From: Gibbsiella quercinecans
GTDB lineage: Bacteria; Pseudomonadota; Gammaproteobacteria; Enterobacterales; Enterobacteriaceae
NCBI RefSeq assembly: GCF_002291425.1
Contig: NZ_CP014136.1
Location: 744,001 to 808,000, forward strand
Length of the DNA stretch: 64,000 nt
Direction of reading: 5' to 3'
The translations under genes were made by a program, and so were the position numbers. How positions within the stretch are numbered: position 1 is the first letter of the stretch; each line of letters opens with the position of its first letter. The notes under the pieces are model-generated. The model had not been told where the DNA came from. It saw only the letters and a program-made list of their open reading frames with translations, and did not search any database. Shown here piece after piece: positions 1 to 9,042 of this stretch.

Positions 1-1313
1 GCCACGCCTTTGATTCCGGCGTGTGGTCGCGCCGCAGCGGTGCAGAACGCGCGCAGGTGCTGCTTGCCACCGCACAGTTGATCCGTAAACACCTCGATAA
101 GCTCACCCTGCTTGAAACGCTGGAAACCGGCAAACCGCTGGGCCAGGCGCGCGGCGAGATCCTGGGGGCGGCCGATATCTGGGAATACGCCGCCGGGGTG
201 GCGCGCAGCATCAGCGGCGACAGCTTCAACAACCTTGGCCAGAATATGTTTGGCCTGGTCACCCGCGAACCGATCGGGGTGGTGGGCGTGATTACACCGT
301 GGAACTTCCCGTTCTTCATCGGGGCGGAACGCTACCCTTATATTCTGGCGGCCGGCTGCACGCTGGTGGCGAAAGCGGCCGAGATCACCTCTGGCACTAC
401 GCTGCTGCTGGCGGAACTGTTGCAGGAAGCCGGCTTGCCGGACGGGGTATTCAACGTGGTGACCGGCGCCGGCAACGTGGTCGGCCAGCGCATCACCGAA
501 CATAACGACGTGGATATGGTGTCGTTCACCGGTTCCACCAGCGTGGGCCAAAGCACGCTGCGCGCCGCCGCCGGCAATATCAAGCGGCTGGGGCTGGAAC
601 TGGGGGGCAAAAACCCGCAGATCGTGTTTGCCGATGCGGATCTGGATGCCGCGCTGGACGGCACGCTGTTCGGCTTTTTGTTCAATACCGGCCAGTGCTG
701 CGTCAGCGGCAGCCGCCTGCTGGTGGAGCGCTCAATCCATCAAGCCTTCTGCCAACGCCTGGTGGAGCGGGCGCAGCGGGTCAAGATTGGCGATCCGCTG
801 CACGAAGCGACCCAGGTTGGGGCGATCATCAGCGAAAAGCACCATCAAACCATTTTGGGCTATATCGCCCAGGGCAAACAAGAAGGCGCGACGCTGCTGA
901 CCGGCGGCAACGCCATTGCCAGCAACAGCGGGTGGTTCATCGAACCGACCATCTTCGACAACGTGACGCCCGAAATGGCGATTTTCCGCGAAGAGATCTT
1001 CGGCCCGGTGTTGTGTGTCACCCCGTTTGACAGCGACGAAGAAGCCATCGCCATCGCCAACGACTCCTGCTACGGCCTGGCCGCCAGCATCTGGACGGCC
1101 AATCTGGATCGCGCCATTCAGGGGTTCCGTGATTTAAAAGCCGGCCGTTTGTGGGTGAACACCACCATTGCCGGCGGCCCCGAGCTGCCCTCCGGCGGCT
1201 TTAAGCAATCCGGTATTGGCCGTGAAAGCGGCACCTACGGCGTTGACGAGTATACCGAACTGAAATCGGTCCATATCCAGTTGGGGCAACGCAATAAATG
1301 GCTGGCTGATTGA
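1..1313 (+). CDS. Aldehyde dehydrogenase (betaine-aldehyde dehydrogenase-like), 5' end outside window
   Basis: NAD(P)-dependent oxidation of an aldehyde to its acid. The reading frame is open from base 3 (HAFDSGVWSRR...), so the gene begins upstream and about 436 C-terminal residues are visible. Family marks seen: the cofactor/oxyanion motif TPWNFPFF near base 296, FTGSTSVG near 527, the general-base Glu in LELGGKNP at 597-599, and the catalytic Cys of GQCC at 699-701. The end GGFKQSGIGRESG is canonical. The GMC alcohol dehydrogenase starts 22 bases downstream, so the two probably run alcohol to aldehyde to acid in sequence, as BetA/BetB do for choline. Choline itself is not assured: the neighbours (ETF, DUF993, sugar-type transporter) point elsewhere, so the substrate is unknown. 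Confidence 0.92.
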   Translation, partial: HAFDSGVWSRRSGAERAQVLLATAQLIRKHLDKLTLLETLETGKPLGQARGEILGAADIWEYAAGVARSISGDSFNNLGQNMFGLVTREPIGVVGVITPWNFPFFIGAERYPYILAAGCTLVAKAAEITSGTTLLLAELLQEAGLPDGVFNVVTGAGNVVGQRITEHNDVDMVSFTGSTSVGQSTLRAAAGNIKRLGLELGGKNPQIVFADADLDAALDGTLFGFLFNTGQCCVSGSRLLVERSIHQAFCQRLVERAQRVKIGDPLHEATQVGAIISEKHHQTILGYIAQGKQEGATLLTGGNAIASNSGWFIEPTIFDNVTPEMAIFREEIFGPVLCVTPFDSDEEAIAIANDSCYGLAASIWTANLDRAIQGFRDLKAGRLWVNTTIAGGPELPSGGFKQSGIGRESGTYGVDEYTELKSVHIQLGQRNKWLAD

Positions 1314-1335
1314 GTTAATTATCGGGGAATCAGGC

Positions 1336-2922
1336 ATGTACGATTATATAGTTATTGGTGGCGGTTCGGCCGGCAGCGTGCTGGCGGCGCGGTTGAGCGA
1401 GCAGCAGGCATGCCGCGTTTTGCTGGTTGAAGCCGGGCCCAAGGATACCAACCCTTACATTCACCTGCCGGTGGGGTTCAGCAAAATGACCGGCGGCCCA
1501 TTGACCTGGGGCTTCCATACCGCGGCCCAGCCGCATATGAATCAGCGCGAAATGCTGTTCGCCCAAGGGCGCGTGCTGGGGGGCAGCAGCTCGATCAACG
1601 CCGAAGTATTCACCCGCGGCAACCCGGCGGACTATGACCGCTGGGCCACGCAGGAAGGCTGCGAAGGCTGGTCGTTTGCCGATATTCAACGCTATTTCAT
1701 CAAGGCGGAAGACAACGATACCTTTTCCGCGCCCTGGCACGGTAACGGCGGGCCGCTCGGCGTATCCAGCCCGATAAACCCCAACCTGATGAGCAAAACC
1801 TTCGCCAAAGCCTGCCAGCAAGCCGGGTTGCCCTATAACCCCGATTTCAACGGTGAAAAACAGGCGGGCAGCGGGCTTTACCAAACCACCACCCGCCATG
1901 CCCGCCGCTGCTCCGCCGCCGTGGGCTACCTGAAAGATGCGCGCAAACGCAAAAACCTGACCATTATCACCGGCTGCCAGATCACCCGGCTGTTGGTGGA
2001 AAACCAACGGGCGGTCGGCGTGGAAGTGGTGCGCAACGGCCAGTTGCAGCAGTTGCGCGCCAGCGGCGAAGTAATTGTCAGCGCCGGCGCAATCGGCTCC
2101 CCCAAGCTGTTGTTGCTTTCCGGCATCGGCCCGGCAGATAGCCTGCGCCAATTGGGCATCCCTGTGGTGGCCGATCTGCCCGGCGTCGGGCAAAATCTGC
2201 AGGATCACCTCGGGGTCGATCTGATCTACGAACTGCGCCAGCCGCTGAGCTACGACAAATACAAACAGCCGCACTGGATGCTGTGGGCCGGGCTGGAATA
2301 CCTGCTGTTCCGTAAGGGGCCGGTTTGTTCAAACATTGTCGAAGGCGGCGCCTTTTGGTCTGTTGATCCGCAATCGGCAACGCCGGACACCCAAATCCAT
2401 TTCCTGGCCGGCGCCGGAGTGGAAGCCGGCATCCCGCCGGTCAAGTCAGGCTCCGGCGTCACCATCAACAGCTACTTCCTGCGCCCACACAGCCGGGGCA
2501 GCGTTAGCCTGCGCACCGCCAACGCCGCTGATGCCCCGCTGATCAACCCCAACTACCTTGCCGATCCGCGGGATCTCAAGATGACGGTGGCGGGCATCAA
2601 ACTGATGCGCGAGATCATGGCGCAGAGTGCCTTCGCGCCCTACCTACGCCGTGAACATATGCCCGGCGACGGCGTGCAAAACGACGCCGCGCTGGAAGAC
2701 TATATCCGCCAGTTCGGCCGCACCTGCTACCACCCGGTCGGCACCTGTAAAATGGGCGGCGATCCGCAGGCCGTGGTGGATACCGCCCTGCGCGTACACG
2801 GCATCGCCGGGCTGCGCGTGGCGGACTCTTCGGTGATGCCAAGCCTGGTAAGTTCCAACACCAACGCACCGACGATTATGATCGCGGAGAAAGCCAGCGA
2901 TCTGATTATCGCAGCACGTTAA
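1336..2922 (+). CDS. GMC-family FAD-dependent alcohol/choline dehydrogenase-like protein
   Basis: A flavoprotein of 528 residues that oxidises an alcohol. The N-terminal FAD fold YDYIVIGGGSAGSVLAARL covers residues 2-20. GMC signature 1 (GRVLGGSSSINAEVF) lies near residue 78 and signature 2 (GAIGSPKLLLLSGIGP) near 251. The active-site His is in YHPVGTCKMG and the partner Asn in SNTNAPTIM near the C-terminus. The length matches BetA/AlkJ-type enzymes. It follows the aldehyde dehydrogenase by 22 bases with a GGGGAA ribosome site. Electrons probably go to quinone directly; the ETF genes behind it more likely serve the acyl-CoA dehydrogenase of the island. The substrate cannot be read from sequence. 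Confidence 0.93.
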   Translation: MYDYIVIGGGSAGSVLAARLSEQQACRVLLVEAGPKDTNPYIHLPVGFSKMTGGPLTWGFHTAAQPHMNQREMLFAQGRVLGGSSSINAEVFTRGNPADYDRWATQEGCEGWSFADIQRYFIKAEDNDTFSAPWHGNGGPLGVSSPINPNLMSKTFAKACQQAGLPYNPDFNGEKQAGSGLYQTTTRHARRCSAAVGYLKDARKRKNLTIITGCQITRLLVENQRAVGVEVVRNGQLQQLRASGEVIVSAGAIGSPKLLLLSGIGPADSLRQLGIPVVADLPGVGQNLQDHLGVDLIYELRQPLSYDKYKQPHWMLWAGLEYLLFRKGPVCSNIVEGGAFWSVDPQSATPDTQIHFLAGAGVEAGIPPVKSGSGVTINSYFLRPHSRGSVSLRTANAADAPLINPNYLADPRDLKMTVAGIKLMREIMAQSAFAPYLRREHMPGDGVQNDAALEDYIRQFGRTCYHPVGTCKMGGDPQAVVDTALRVHGIAGLRVADSSVMPSLVSSNTNAPTIMIAEKASDLIIAAR

Positions 2923-2969
2923 TCACGGATGTCACGCCGGATGCCGTGGGCAAAAACCGGTTGAATTTA

Positions 2970-2983
2970 TAACTAAATAGTTA
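2970..2983. promoter_or_regulatory. Palindromic operator candidate TAACTA-AA-TAGTTA
   Basis: A perfect 7+7 dyad (ATAACTA / TAGTTAT counting one more base on each side) lies 54 bases before the etfB start. Almost the same palindrome stands before the acyl-CoA dehydrogenase at 8827, and degenerate forms stand before the DUF993 gene and the GPH transporter. I infer a shared repressor or activator site; the regulator is not identified. Confidence 0.6.
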
Positions 2984-3036
2984 TTTACTTAAATGTAAAA
3001 CAAGAACCCTATACCATCTTGAAGGGGAATAAGCTG

Positions 3037-3786
3037 ATGAAAATTCTGGTACCCGTCAAACGCGTTGTCGATCACAACGTCAAGGTCAGAGTGAAGAGCG
3101 ATCACAGCCAGGTCGATCTGGCCAACACCAAAATGGCGCTGAACCCTTTTTGTGAGATCGCGATAGAAGAAGCCGTGCGGCTGAAAGAAAAAGGCATCGC
3201 CAGTGAGATCGTGGTGGTGACGATTGGCCCGGATGCTGCGCAAGAACAGCTGCGCACCGCGCTGGCGATGGGGGCCGATCGCGGCCTGCTGATCGCCTGC
3301 GATAGCCCGCTGGAACCGCTCACGCTGGCAAAAGTGCTGGCAAAGGTGGTGGAACAGGAACAACCGCAGCTGATCTTAATGGGCAAACAGTCGATCGACG
3401 GCGATAACAACCAAACCGGGCAGATGCTGGCGGCCCTGTGCGGCTATCCGCAGGCGACCTTTGCCGCAGCGTTAGCGATTGAAGGCGGCGAGGCGCTGGT
3501 GACCCGTGAGGTTGACGGCGGTCTGCAGCGCCTGGCGCTGTCTCTGCCGGCGGTGGTGACCACCGATCTGCGCCTTAACCAACCCCGCTATACCTCTCTG
3601 CCGAACCTGATGAAGGCAAAACGCAAACCGCTCAACGTCACACCGTTTAGCGACTACGGCATTGAACCGCGCACGCACGTCAGTCTGCTGAAAGTGGAAA
3701 CGCCGCCGGCCCGCCAGGCGGGCGTTCAGGTAGCCAACGTCGACGAACTGATCGATAAGCTGAAACACCAAGCGAAGGTAATTTGA
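3037..3786 (+). CDS. etfB: Electron transfer flavoprotein subunit beta
   Basis: Small subunit of the ETF heterodimer (249 residues), which takes electrons from acyl-CoA and other flavin dehydrogenases. The start [19 protein letters not shown] is typical, as is the AMP-binding region with [27 protein letters not shown] and a late ADLR-type loop ([13 protein letters not shown]). The ATG at 3037 has GAAGGGGAA ten bases before it; an in-frame TTG at 3019 lies inside that ribosome site and is rejected. First gene of an etfB-etfA-ETF-QO operon; one base separates it from etfA. An operator candidate at 2970-2983 lies in its leader. Confidence 0.95.
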   Translation: MKILVPVKRVVDHNVKVRVKSDHSQVDLANTKMALNPFCEIAIEEAVRLKEKGIASEIVVVTIGPDAAQEQLRTALAMGADRGLLIACDSPLEPLTLAKVLAKVVEQEQPQLILMGKQSIDGDNNQTGQMLAALCGYPQATFAAALAIEGGEALVTREVDGGLQRLALSLPAVVTTDLRLNQPRYTSLPNLMKAKRKPLNVTPFSDYGIEPRTHVSLLKVETPPARQAGVQVANVDELIDKLKHQAKVI

Positions 3787-3787
3787 T

Positions 3788-4717
3788 ATGCATACATTAC
3801 TTCTGGCCGAACATGATAATGCCACGCTAAATGCCGTCACCCTGAATGCCATCAGCGCCGCACAGGCGATCGGCGGCGAACTCACCGTGTTGGTGGCGGG
3901 TGAAAATTGCCGGGCAGTGGCCGAACAGGCCGCGGCGGTGACCGGCGTTACGCGCGTACTGCTGGCGGATAACGCCGCCTATCGGCACCCGTTAGCCGAA
4001 AATATCGCCGCATTGCTTGATACGCAGCGCAGCGGCTACAGCCACCTGATGGCCGTCGCCAACGCCAATGGCAAAGACATCATGCCGCGCGTCGCCGCGC
4101 TGGCCGACGTAGCGCAAATCTCTGACATCATCGCCGTTGAAAGCCCCACCGTCTTTAAACGGCCAATTTACGCCGGCAGCGTTATCGCCACCGTGGAAAG
4201 CCATGATGATCCGGTGGTGCTGACGGTGCGCGCTTCCAGCTTCCCGGCCGCCGCTGCGGAAGGCGGCACAGCGCCGATAGAACCCCTTGAACAAGCGATT
4301 ACCGGCGGCGGCGCCCGTTTTGTCGGTGAAGATCGGGTGGTTTCCCCACGGCCGCAGCTTGCCACCGCGCGCGTGGTGGTTTCCGGCGGCAGAGCGCTGG
4401 GCAGCCGGGAGAACTTCGCCCTGATCGAGCAGTTGGCTGACAAACTCCATGGCGCGGTGGGTGCCTCGCGCGCCGCGGTCGATGCCGGTATGGTGCCCAA
4501 CGATCTGCAGGTGGGGCAAACCGGCAAAGTGGTGGCGCCGGAGCTGTATATCGCCGTCGGCATTTCCGGCGCTATCCAGCATCTGGCCGGGATGAGCAAC
4601 TCGAAGGTGATTGTCGCCATCAACAACGACGAAGAAGCGCCGATTTTCCAGATTGCCGATTACCGCCTGGTGGGCGATCTGTTTGAGGTCGTGCCGCAGT
4701 TGATTGAGCGGCTTTAA
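3788..4717 (+). CDS. etfA: Electron transfer flavoprotein subunit alpha
   Basis: FAD-binding subunit of ETF, 309 residues. The C-terminal half carries the family signature: VVSGGRALGSRENFALIEQL, ASRAAVDAG, and the PNDLQVGQTGKVVAPELYIA block followed by GISGAIQHLAGM, which bind FAD. It begins one base after the etfB stop and is followed 23 bases later by ETF-quinone oxidoreductase, so the three proteins form a complete chain from dehydrogenase to ubiquinone. E. coli has only the fix and ydi paralogues; a full ETF/ETF-QO set next to catabolic genes indicates a dedicated respiratory oxidation route. Confidence 0.95.
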   Translation: MHTLLLAEHDNATLNAVTLNAISAAQAIGGELTVLVAGENCRAVAEQAAAVTGVTRVLLADNAAYRHPLAENIAALLDTQRSGYSHLMAVANANGKDIMPRVAALADVAQISDIIAVESPTVFKRPIYAGSVIATVESHDDPVVLTVRASSFPAAAAEGGTAPIEPLEQAITGGGARFVGEDRVVSPRPQLATARVVVSGGRALGSRENFALIEQLADKLHGAVGASRAAVDAGMVPNDLQVGQTGKVVAPELYIAVGISGAIQHLAGMSNSKVIVAINNDEEAPIFQIADYRLVGDLFEVVPQLIERL

Positions 4718-4740
4718 GCCGCACGGCAAGGGAGGTAGCA

Positions 4741-6390
4741 ATGGAACGTGAATCAATGGAGTTTGACGTCCTGATCGTCGGCGGCGGGCCCGCCGGGCTG
4801 TCCGCCGCTTGCCGCCTGATGCAAATGGCGCAACAGCAGGAACAAACGTTGAGCGTCTGCGTGATCGAAAAAGGCGCGGAGATCGGGGCGCATATTCTTT
4901 CCGGCGCGCTGTTCGCGCCGCAGGCGCTGGACGAACTGTTTCCCGACTGGCAACAACGCGGCGCGCCGCTGGATACCCCGGTGACGGAAGATGCGCTGTA
5001 TTTACTGCGCAACGCCGACCAGGCCTGGGCGATCCCCAACGCCCTGATCCCCGCGCCGATGCACAACCAGGGCAACTACGTGATAAGCCTGGGCGAGCTA
5101 TGCCGCTGGCTGGCCAGGCAGGCGGAAGCGCTGGGCGCGGATATCTTCCCCGGTTTCGCCGCCGCCGAGATACTGTTTGACGAGGCCGGCGCGGTCAGCG
5201 GGGTGCGGCTGGGTGACATGGGGGTGGACGCCGCCGGCCATCACAAACCGGGCTTCACGCCCGGGATGGATTTGCGCGCGAAATATACCTTGTTTGCCGA
5301 AGGCTGCCGCGGCCACCTGGGCAAACAACTGATCGCGCGTTTCAACCTGGCCGCCGACAGCGATCCGCAGCATTATGCGATTGGCATCAAAGAGCTGTGG
5401 GATATCCCGGCGGAAAAAAGCCGCCCCGGCCAGGTGATCCACGCCTCCGGCTGGCCGCTGACCGGCGATGCCTCCGGCGGCAGTTTTCTTTACCATACCG
5501 CCAACAATCAGGTGGCGGTGGGGTTGATCGTCGATCTTAACTACCGCAATACCTGGCTTAGCCCGTTCGATGAATTCCAGCGAATGAAACACCACCCGGT
5601 TTTCAGCCAGGTGCTGGCGGGCGGCAAACGCGTTGCCTATGGCGCGCGCGCCATCACCAAGGGCGGCTTTAACGCCCTGCCGAAAATGCACTTCCCCGGT
5701 GGTTTGCTGATTGGCTGCGATGCCGGCACGCTCAATTTCGCCAAGATCAAGGGGAGCCATACCGCAATGAAATGCGGCATGCTGGCCGCCGAATCGGTGT
5801 TCGCCGCGCTGCAGGAGTCGCCAGACGGGCAGCGGGATCTGGCCGAATTCGCCACGCGCTTTAACCATTCATGGCTGGCCGATGAACTGCGCCAGTCACG
5901 TAACTTCGGCCCGGCGCTGCACCGTTACGGCACCCTGCTGGGCGGGGTGTTCAATTATTTCGATCAGAACTGGTTCAAGGGCAAACTGCCGTTTACGCTG
6001 CACGATCGTCACCCCGATCATCTGCAGTTGAAACCCGCCAGCGAGTGCGCCCCGATCCACTACGCCAAGCCCGACAACGTGCTGAGCTTTGATAAGCTCT
6101 CTTCCGTCTATCTTGCCAATACCGCCCATGACGAAGACCAGCCCTGCCACCTGAAACTGCGGGATGCGCAGGTGCCGCTGCGGGATAACCTGCCCCGCTA
6201 CGCCGAGCCGGCACAGCGCTACTGCCCGGCCGGGGTGTATGAAATTGTCGAGATCGCCGGGGAGAAGAAATTTCAGATCAATGCGCAGAACTGCGTGCAC
6301 TGTAAAACCTGCGATATCAAGGATCCGGCGCAGAATATCGTCTGGACCGTGCCGGAAGGCGGCTGCGGCCCGAACTATCCGAATATGTGA
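4741..6390 (+). CDS. Electron transfer flavoprotein-ubiquinone oxidoreductase
   Basis: Membrane-associated FAD and 4Fe-4S protein (549 residues) that passes electrons from ETF to ubiquinone. The N-terminal dinucleotide fold is FDVLIVGGGPAGLSAACRL; the middle holds GKGGFNALPKMHFPGGLLIG and a quinone-binding domain. The C-terminal ferredoxin-like part has RYCPAGVYEI and NCVHCKTCDIKDP, giving the four cluster Cys, then EGGCGPNYPNM. The ATG at 4741 has GGAGG five bases upstream, so the longer MERESMEF start is used. Last gene of the etf operon; the MITE-like repeat at 6440-6696 begins shortly after the stop and may end transcription. Confidence 0.95.
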   Translation: MERESMEFDVLIVGGGPAGLSAACRLMQMAQQQEQTLSVCVIEKGAEIGAHILSGALFAPQALDELFPDWQQRGAPLDTPVTEDALYLLRNADQAWAIPNALIPAPMHNQGNYVISLGELCRWLARQAEALGADIFPGFAAAEILFDEAGAVSGVRLGDMGVDAAGHHKPGFTPGMDLRAKYTLFAEGCRGHLGKQLIARFNLAADSDPQHYAIGIKELWDIPAEKSRPGQVIHASGWPLTGDASGGSFLYHTANNQVAVGLIVDLNYRNTWLSPFDEFQRMKHHPVFSQVLAGGKRVAYGARAITKGGFNALPKMHFPGGLLIGCDAGTLNFAKIKGSHTAMKCGMLAAESVFAALQESPDGQRDLAEFATRFNHSWLADELRQSRNFGPALHRYGTLLGGVFNYFDQNWFKGKLPFTLHDRHPDHLQLKPASECAPIHYAKPDNVLSFDKLSSVYLANTAHDEDQPCHLKLRDAQVPLRDNLPRYAEPAQRYCPAGVYEIVEIAGEKKFQINAQNCVHCKTCDIKDPAQNIVWTVPEGGCGPNYPNM

Positions 6391-6398
6391 TGCACCGC

Positions 6399-6440
6399 CC
6401 TCTGCCCTCTGCCCTCTGCCCTCTGCCCTCTGCCCTCTGC
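6399..6440 (+). repeat. Six tandem copies of the heptamer CCTCTGC
   Basis: Six exact head-to-tail copies of CCTCTGC start nine bases after the ETF-QO stop and abut the left arm of the MITE-like element. Such a short perfect array is likely to vary in copy number by slippage between strains. Confidence 0.9.
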
Positions 6441-6696
6441 CCTCACCCCAACCCTCTCCCAAAGGGAGAGGGAGTATACCGTGCCCGCTGTGGCAGCATA
6501 CGTAATAAGGCAGACTTGATCGCAGCAAAGCAATGCCCAATCAATACACGACGCTGGGCAGCTCCCTCTCCCACTGGGAGAGAAAGTACACCGTGCCCAC
6601 TGTGACGGCATACGTAATAAGGCAGGCTTGAAATACCGAACCAACACACGGCGTCGGGCAGCTCCCTCTCCCTCTGGGAGAGGGTTGGGGTGAGGG
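6440..6696. repeat. MITE-like element with 21-bp perfect terminal inverted repeats and two internal direct units
   Basis: The left end (6440-6460) and right end (6676-6696) are perfect 21-base inverted copies, reading CCCTCACCCCAACCC inward. Inside are two direct copies of a unit of about 100 bases (6464-6572 and 6576-6672), each bounded by GGGAGAG and CTCTCCC and each containing GCATACGTAATAAGGCAG. No protein is encoded. It lies between convergent genes, where its strong hairpins could also act as a terminator or mRNA stabiliser. Related CCCTCTCCC-type repeats are scattered through many gammaproteobacterial genomes; the family name is not known to me. Confidence 0.8.
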
Positions 6697-6710
6697 AAAA
6701 CATCTCCCAG

Positions 6711-7556
6711 TCAAACCACACTTTCAAAGCGTGTGATACAGGTGGCCAGCGTCTCGGCCGGCGGGCGCAGCCACCAGTTATCGCGGGAAAAAATCTCCAC
6801 TTCAATCAAACCGCCGTAACCGGCCTTTTCAACCTGCGCGCGAAAAGCCGGCAGGGCGATGACACCGTCCCCCATCATGCCGCGATCGTTCAACATATCG
6901 CGCGTCGGCACCAGCCAGTCCGAAACATGGCAGGCCAGCAATAACTCGCCCGCCTGGAGCAGATCCTCCTCCAGCGTCGGCGACCACCACAGGTGATAGG
7001 CATCAGCAGCAATGCCCGCGCTGGCCGGATATTCGTGGTTGATTTGCCGGCACCACTGGATCGCCTGCGCCAGCGTCACCAGGCAACTGCGCTCGGCGCA
7101 GTACATCGGGTGGAGCGGCTCCAGCGCCAGCGGCACGCCGCACTGGCGGGCGTGCTCAGCCAGACGCATCACCCCTTCCAGCGCCTGATCGCATACCGCC
7201 GGTAGCGCGGTATTATCAGCACTTAAGCCCCCTACCACCATGACATAGCATTGCGCCCCCAGCTCCGCCGCATCATCCAGCGCCCGCAGATTGATCGCCA
7301 GCGCCTGCTCGCGCGCCTGCCGGCTCGCCGCGGTGAAGTAATGGCTGCGGCAATAGCCGGTCACCGTGAGCCCGGCGGCGCGGATCAGAGCAGCAGCGCG
7401 CTGCACCCCCAGCGCCTCGACCTCCTGGCGCCAGGGCGCGATACCGCCGATCCCGGCTTCGGCCAGCAGATGAATGGTTTGGTCCAGCGGCTGCTGGTAA
7501 CCCAAGGTCGCAGTGTTGATCGCCAGCAGATCGCGGCGCCCTTTCAGTTCACGCAT
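6711..7556 (-). CDS. Sugar phosphate isomerase/epimerase-like TIM barrel protein
   Basis: A xylose-isomerase-like/AP-endonuclease-2 TIM barrel protein of 281 residues (INTATLGYQQPLDQTIHLLAE; GVPLALEPLHPM; ADAYHLWW; CHVSDW; GLIEVEIFS). The Glu, Asp/His, His and Glu residues in these strands are the usual metal ligands. ATG at 7556 (MRELKGRR) has GAGGAG five bases upstream; a longer frame reaching 7655 runs into the upstream gene and is not used. It follows the acyl-CoA dehydrogenase by 76 bases on the same strand. In many bacteria proteins of this type sit beside DUF993 genes, and one is present at 9043. The substrate is unknown; an isomerase, epimerase, dehydratase or lyase of a keto-sugar is possible. 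Confidence 0.82.
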   Translation of the reverse strand: MRELKGRRDLLAINTATLGYQQPLDQTIHLLAEAGIGGIAPWRQEVEALGVQRAAALIRAAGLTVTGYCRSHYFTAASRQAREQALAINLRALDDAAELGAQCYVMVVGGLSADNTALPAVCDQALEGVMRLAEHARQCGVPLALEPLHPMYCAERSCLVTLAQAIQWCRQINHEYPASAGIAADAYHLWWSPTLEEDLLQAGELLLACHVSDWLVPTRDMLNDRGMMGDGVIALPAFRAQVEKAGYGGLIEVEIFSRDNWWLRPPAETLATCITRFESVV

Positions 7557-7632
7557 GATGCTCCTCGTCGTCTTTATATCGTTGCAGACAGGAAAGCGCG
7601 TTCCCCCGGCCAAGCGAGGGAACGCCGCGGCG

Positions 7633-8766
7633 TCAGGCCAGTAAATGGCGCGCAATGATCATGCGCTGGATTTGGTTGGTGCCTTCATAGATCTGGGTGA
7701 TTTTGGCATCGCGATAGAGCCGCTCCACCTCTACGCCACGGATATAGCCGCTGCCGCCGAAGATCTGCACCGCATTGGCGCTATGCTGCACCGCCACATC
7801 GCCGGCAAAGCACTTGGCCATTGAGCAGGCAGCAGTGGCGTCGGCCGCGTCAGTGTCAATTTTATAGGCGGCGCTGTGCACCAAAAGGCGTGCGGCTTCG
7901 GTGTCTTTGGCGATGTCCGCCAACATAAACTGCACTGCCTGGAACCCGGCAATGTTCTGGCCGAACTGCTCGCGCTGTTTGGCATATTCCGTGGCGGCCT
8001 CCAGCCCGGCGCGCGCAATGCCGACCGCCAACGCGCCGATCCCCACACGCCCTTTATTCAGCGCGCTCATCATCATGTGGAAACCACGGTTTTCCGCCCC
8101 CAGCAGCGCATCCGCCGGCAGTTGCACCTGGTTAAAGTGCAGTTCGCCCACCTGCGACGAGCGCTGCCCCATTTTGTGCTCTTTCGGCCCTTTGGATACG
8201 CCAGCCAGCGCGCAGTCAACGATAAAGATGCTCATGCCGCGGTGGCCGGCTTCTTTATCAGTGCGCGCCAGCACAAAAGCCACATCGGCCACCGGGGCGT
8301 TATGGATCCACAGTTTGCTGCCATTCAACACCCAGCCGTTTTCACTGCGCGTCGCCGTGGTTTTCACGCCGGAGACGTCGGAACCCGCGCCGGCTTCCGT
8401 GATGCAATATGCCCCTTTCAGCGAGGCATTAAGCAGGCCCGGCAGCCACCTGGCGCGCTGGCTATCGTTGCCATGCTGCGACAACAGCGTGCCCAGCAGT
8501 TCAACCAGGCCGCACTGATCGGCCACTGACGCATAGCCGCGCGACAGCTCTTCCATCACCACCGCATAGGCCACCACATCCAACCCGACGCCGCCGTAGG
8601 CTTCCGGCACGGTGATACCAAACAGCCCCAGTTCCCCCATCTGCTGGTAGATATCACCGGCAAAACGCTCTTCGCGATCCAGCTCTTCCGCCTGCGGGCG
8701 GATCACTTCGTCGGCAAACTTACGGGTCATATCGCGAATCTGTTGATGGATCTCAGTTAAATACAT
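7633..8766 (-). CDS. Acyl-CoA dehydrogenase (short-chain type)
   Basis: FAD enzyme of 377 residues that makes an alpha-beta double bond in an acyl-CoA and gives its electrons to ETF. All three domains are present: N-terminal helices (MYLTEIHQQIRDMTRKFADEV), the FAD region AYCITEAGAGSDVSGVKTTA, and the C-terminal helices ending AKITQIYEGTNQIQRMIIAR, whose Glu in YEGTNQ is the catalytic base position of short-chain and butyryl-CoA members. A GGGAGGGGAACC ribosome site precedes ATG 8766. It is transcribed away from the DUF993 gene, with palindromic operators in the shared 276-base gap, and is the natural electron donor for the ETF proteins at 3037-4717. Confidence 0.93.
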   Translation of the reverse strand: MYLTEIHQQIRDMTRKFADEVIRPQAEELDREERFAGDIYQQMGELGLFGITVPEAYGGVGLDVVAYAVVMEELSRGYASVADQCGLVELLGTLLSQHGNDSQRARWLPGLLNASLKGAYCITEAGAGSDVSGVKTTATRSENGWVLNGSKLWIHNAPVADVAFVLARTDKEAGHRGMSIFIVDCALAGVSKGPKEHKMGQRSSQVGELHFNQVQLPADALLGAENRGFHMMMSALNKGRVGIGALAVGIARAGLEAATEYAKQREQFGQNIAGFQAVQFMLADIAKDTEAARLLVHSAAYKIDTDAADATAACSMAKCFAGDVAVQHSANAVQIFGGSGYIRGVEVERLYRDAKITQIYEGTNQIQRMIIARHLLA

Positions 8767-8826
8767 GGTTCCCCTCCCACCTGTTGATACTCGGTATCAT
8801 TATCGTTGCATTACGGTTAAATTAAA

Positions 8827-8840
8827 TAACTAGATAGTTA
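8827..8840. promoter_or_regulatory. Palindromic operator candidate TAACTA-GA-TAGTTA
   Basis: A perfect 6+6 dyad with a two-base centre lies 61 bases upstream of the acyl-CoA dehydrogenase start. It differs from the etfB site at 2970 only in one centre base (GA versus AA), which is strong evidence for one DNA-binding protein. Confidence 0.6.
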
Positions 8841-9013
8841 CTACAATCTACAGGTGAATAAGTCAATGCCCGTCGGCGATAACTGTTAGCTGTACAACAG
8901 AATTTTGCCGCTTGTCGCCACGGCATATTCTGCCGCCTTGACCGAGCGAACACTCTGGCCGGCCGGCGCTTGACTTTTAAACAATCGATGAGTAAACATG
9001 AATCACAAGTAAC

Positions 9014-9027
9014 TAAACAGATAGTTT
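9014..9027. promoter_or_regulatory. Degenerate copy of the TAACTA-NN-TAGTTA operator
   Basis: The 14 bases match the site at 8827 in 11 positions, with an intact right half (GATAGTT). It ends 15 bases before the DUF993 start codon, a position where a bound protein would block transcription or translation. Together with 8827 it gives one site for each arm of the divergent promoter region. Confidence 0.4.
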
Positions 9028-9042
9028 ATAAGGAACAAAAAT

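Noticed and set aside
1330-2274. Long open frame of 314 codons opposite the GMC dehydrogenase
   Set aside because: It is the mirror of a GC-rich gene, its protein is repetitive in Gln/Ala/His and has no domain, and the plus-strand gene is unambiguous.
6399-6440. CRISPR array
   Set aside because: The 7-base units are directly tandem with no spacers.
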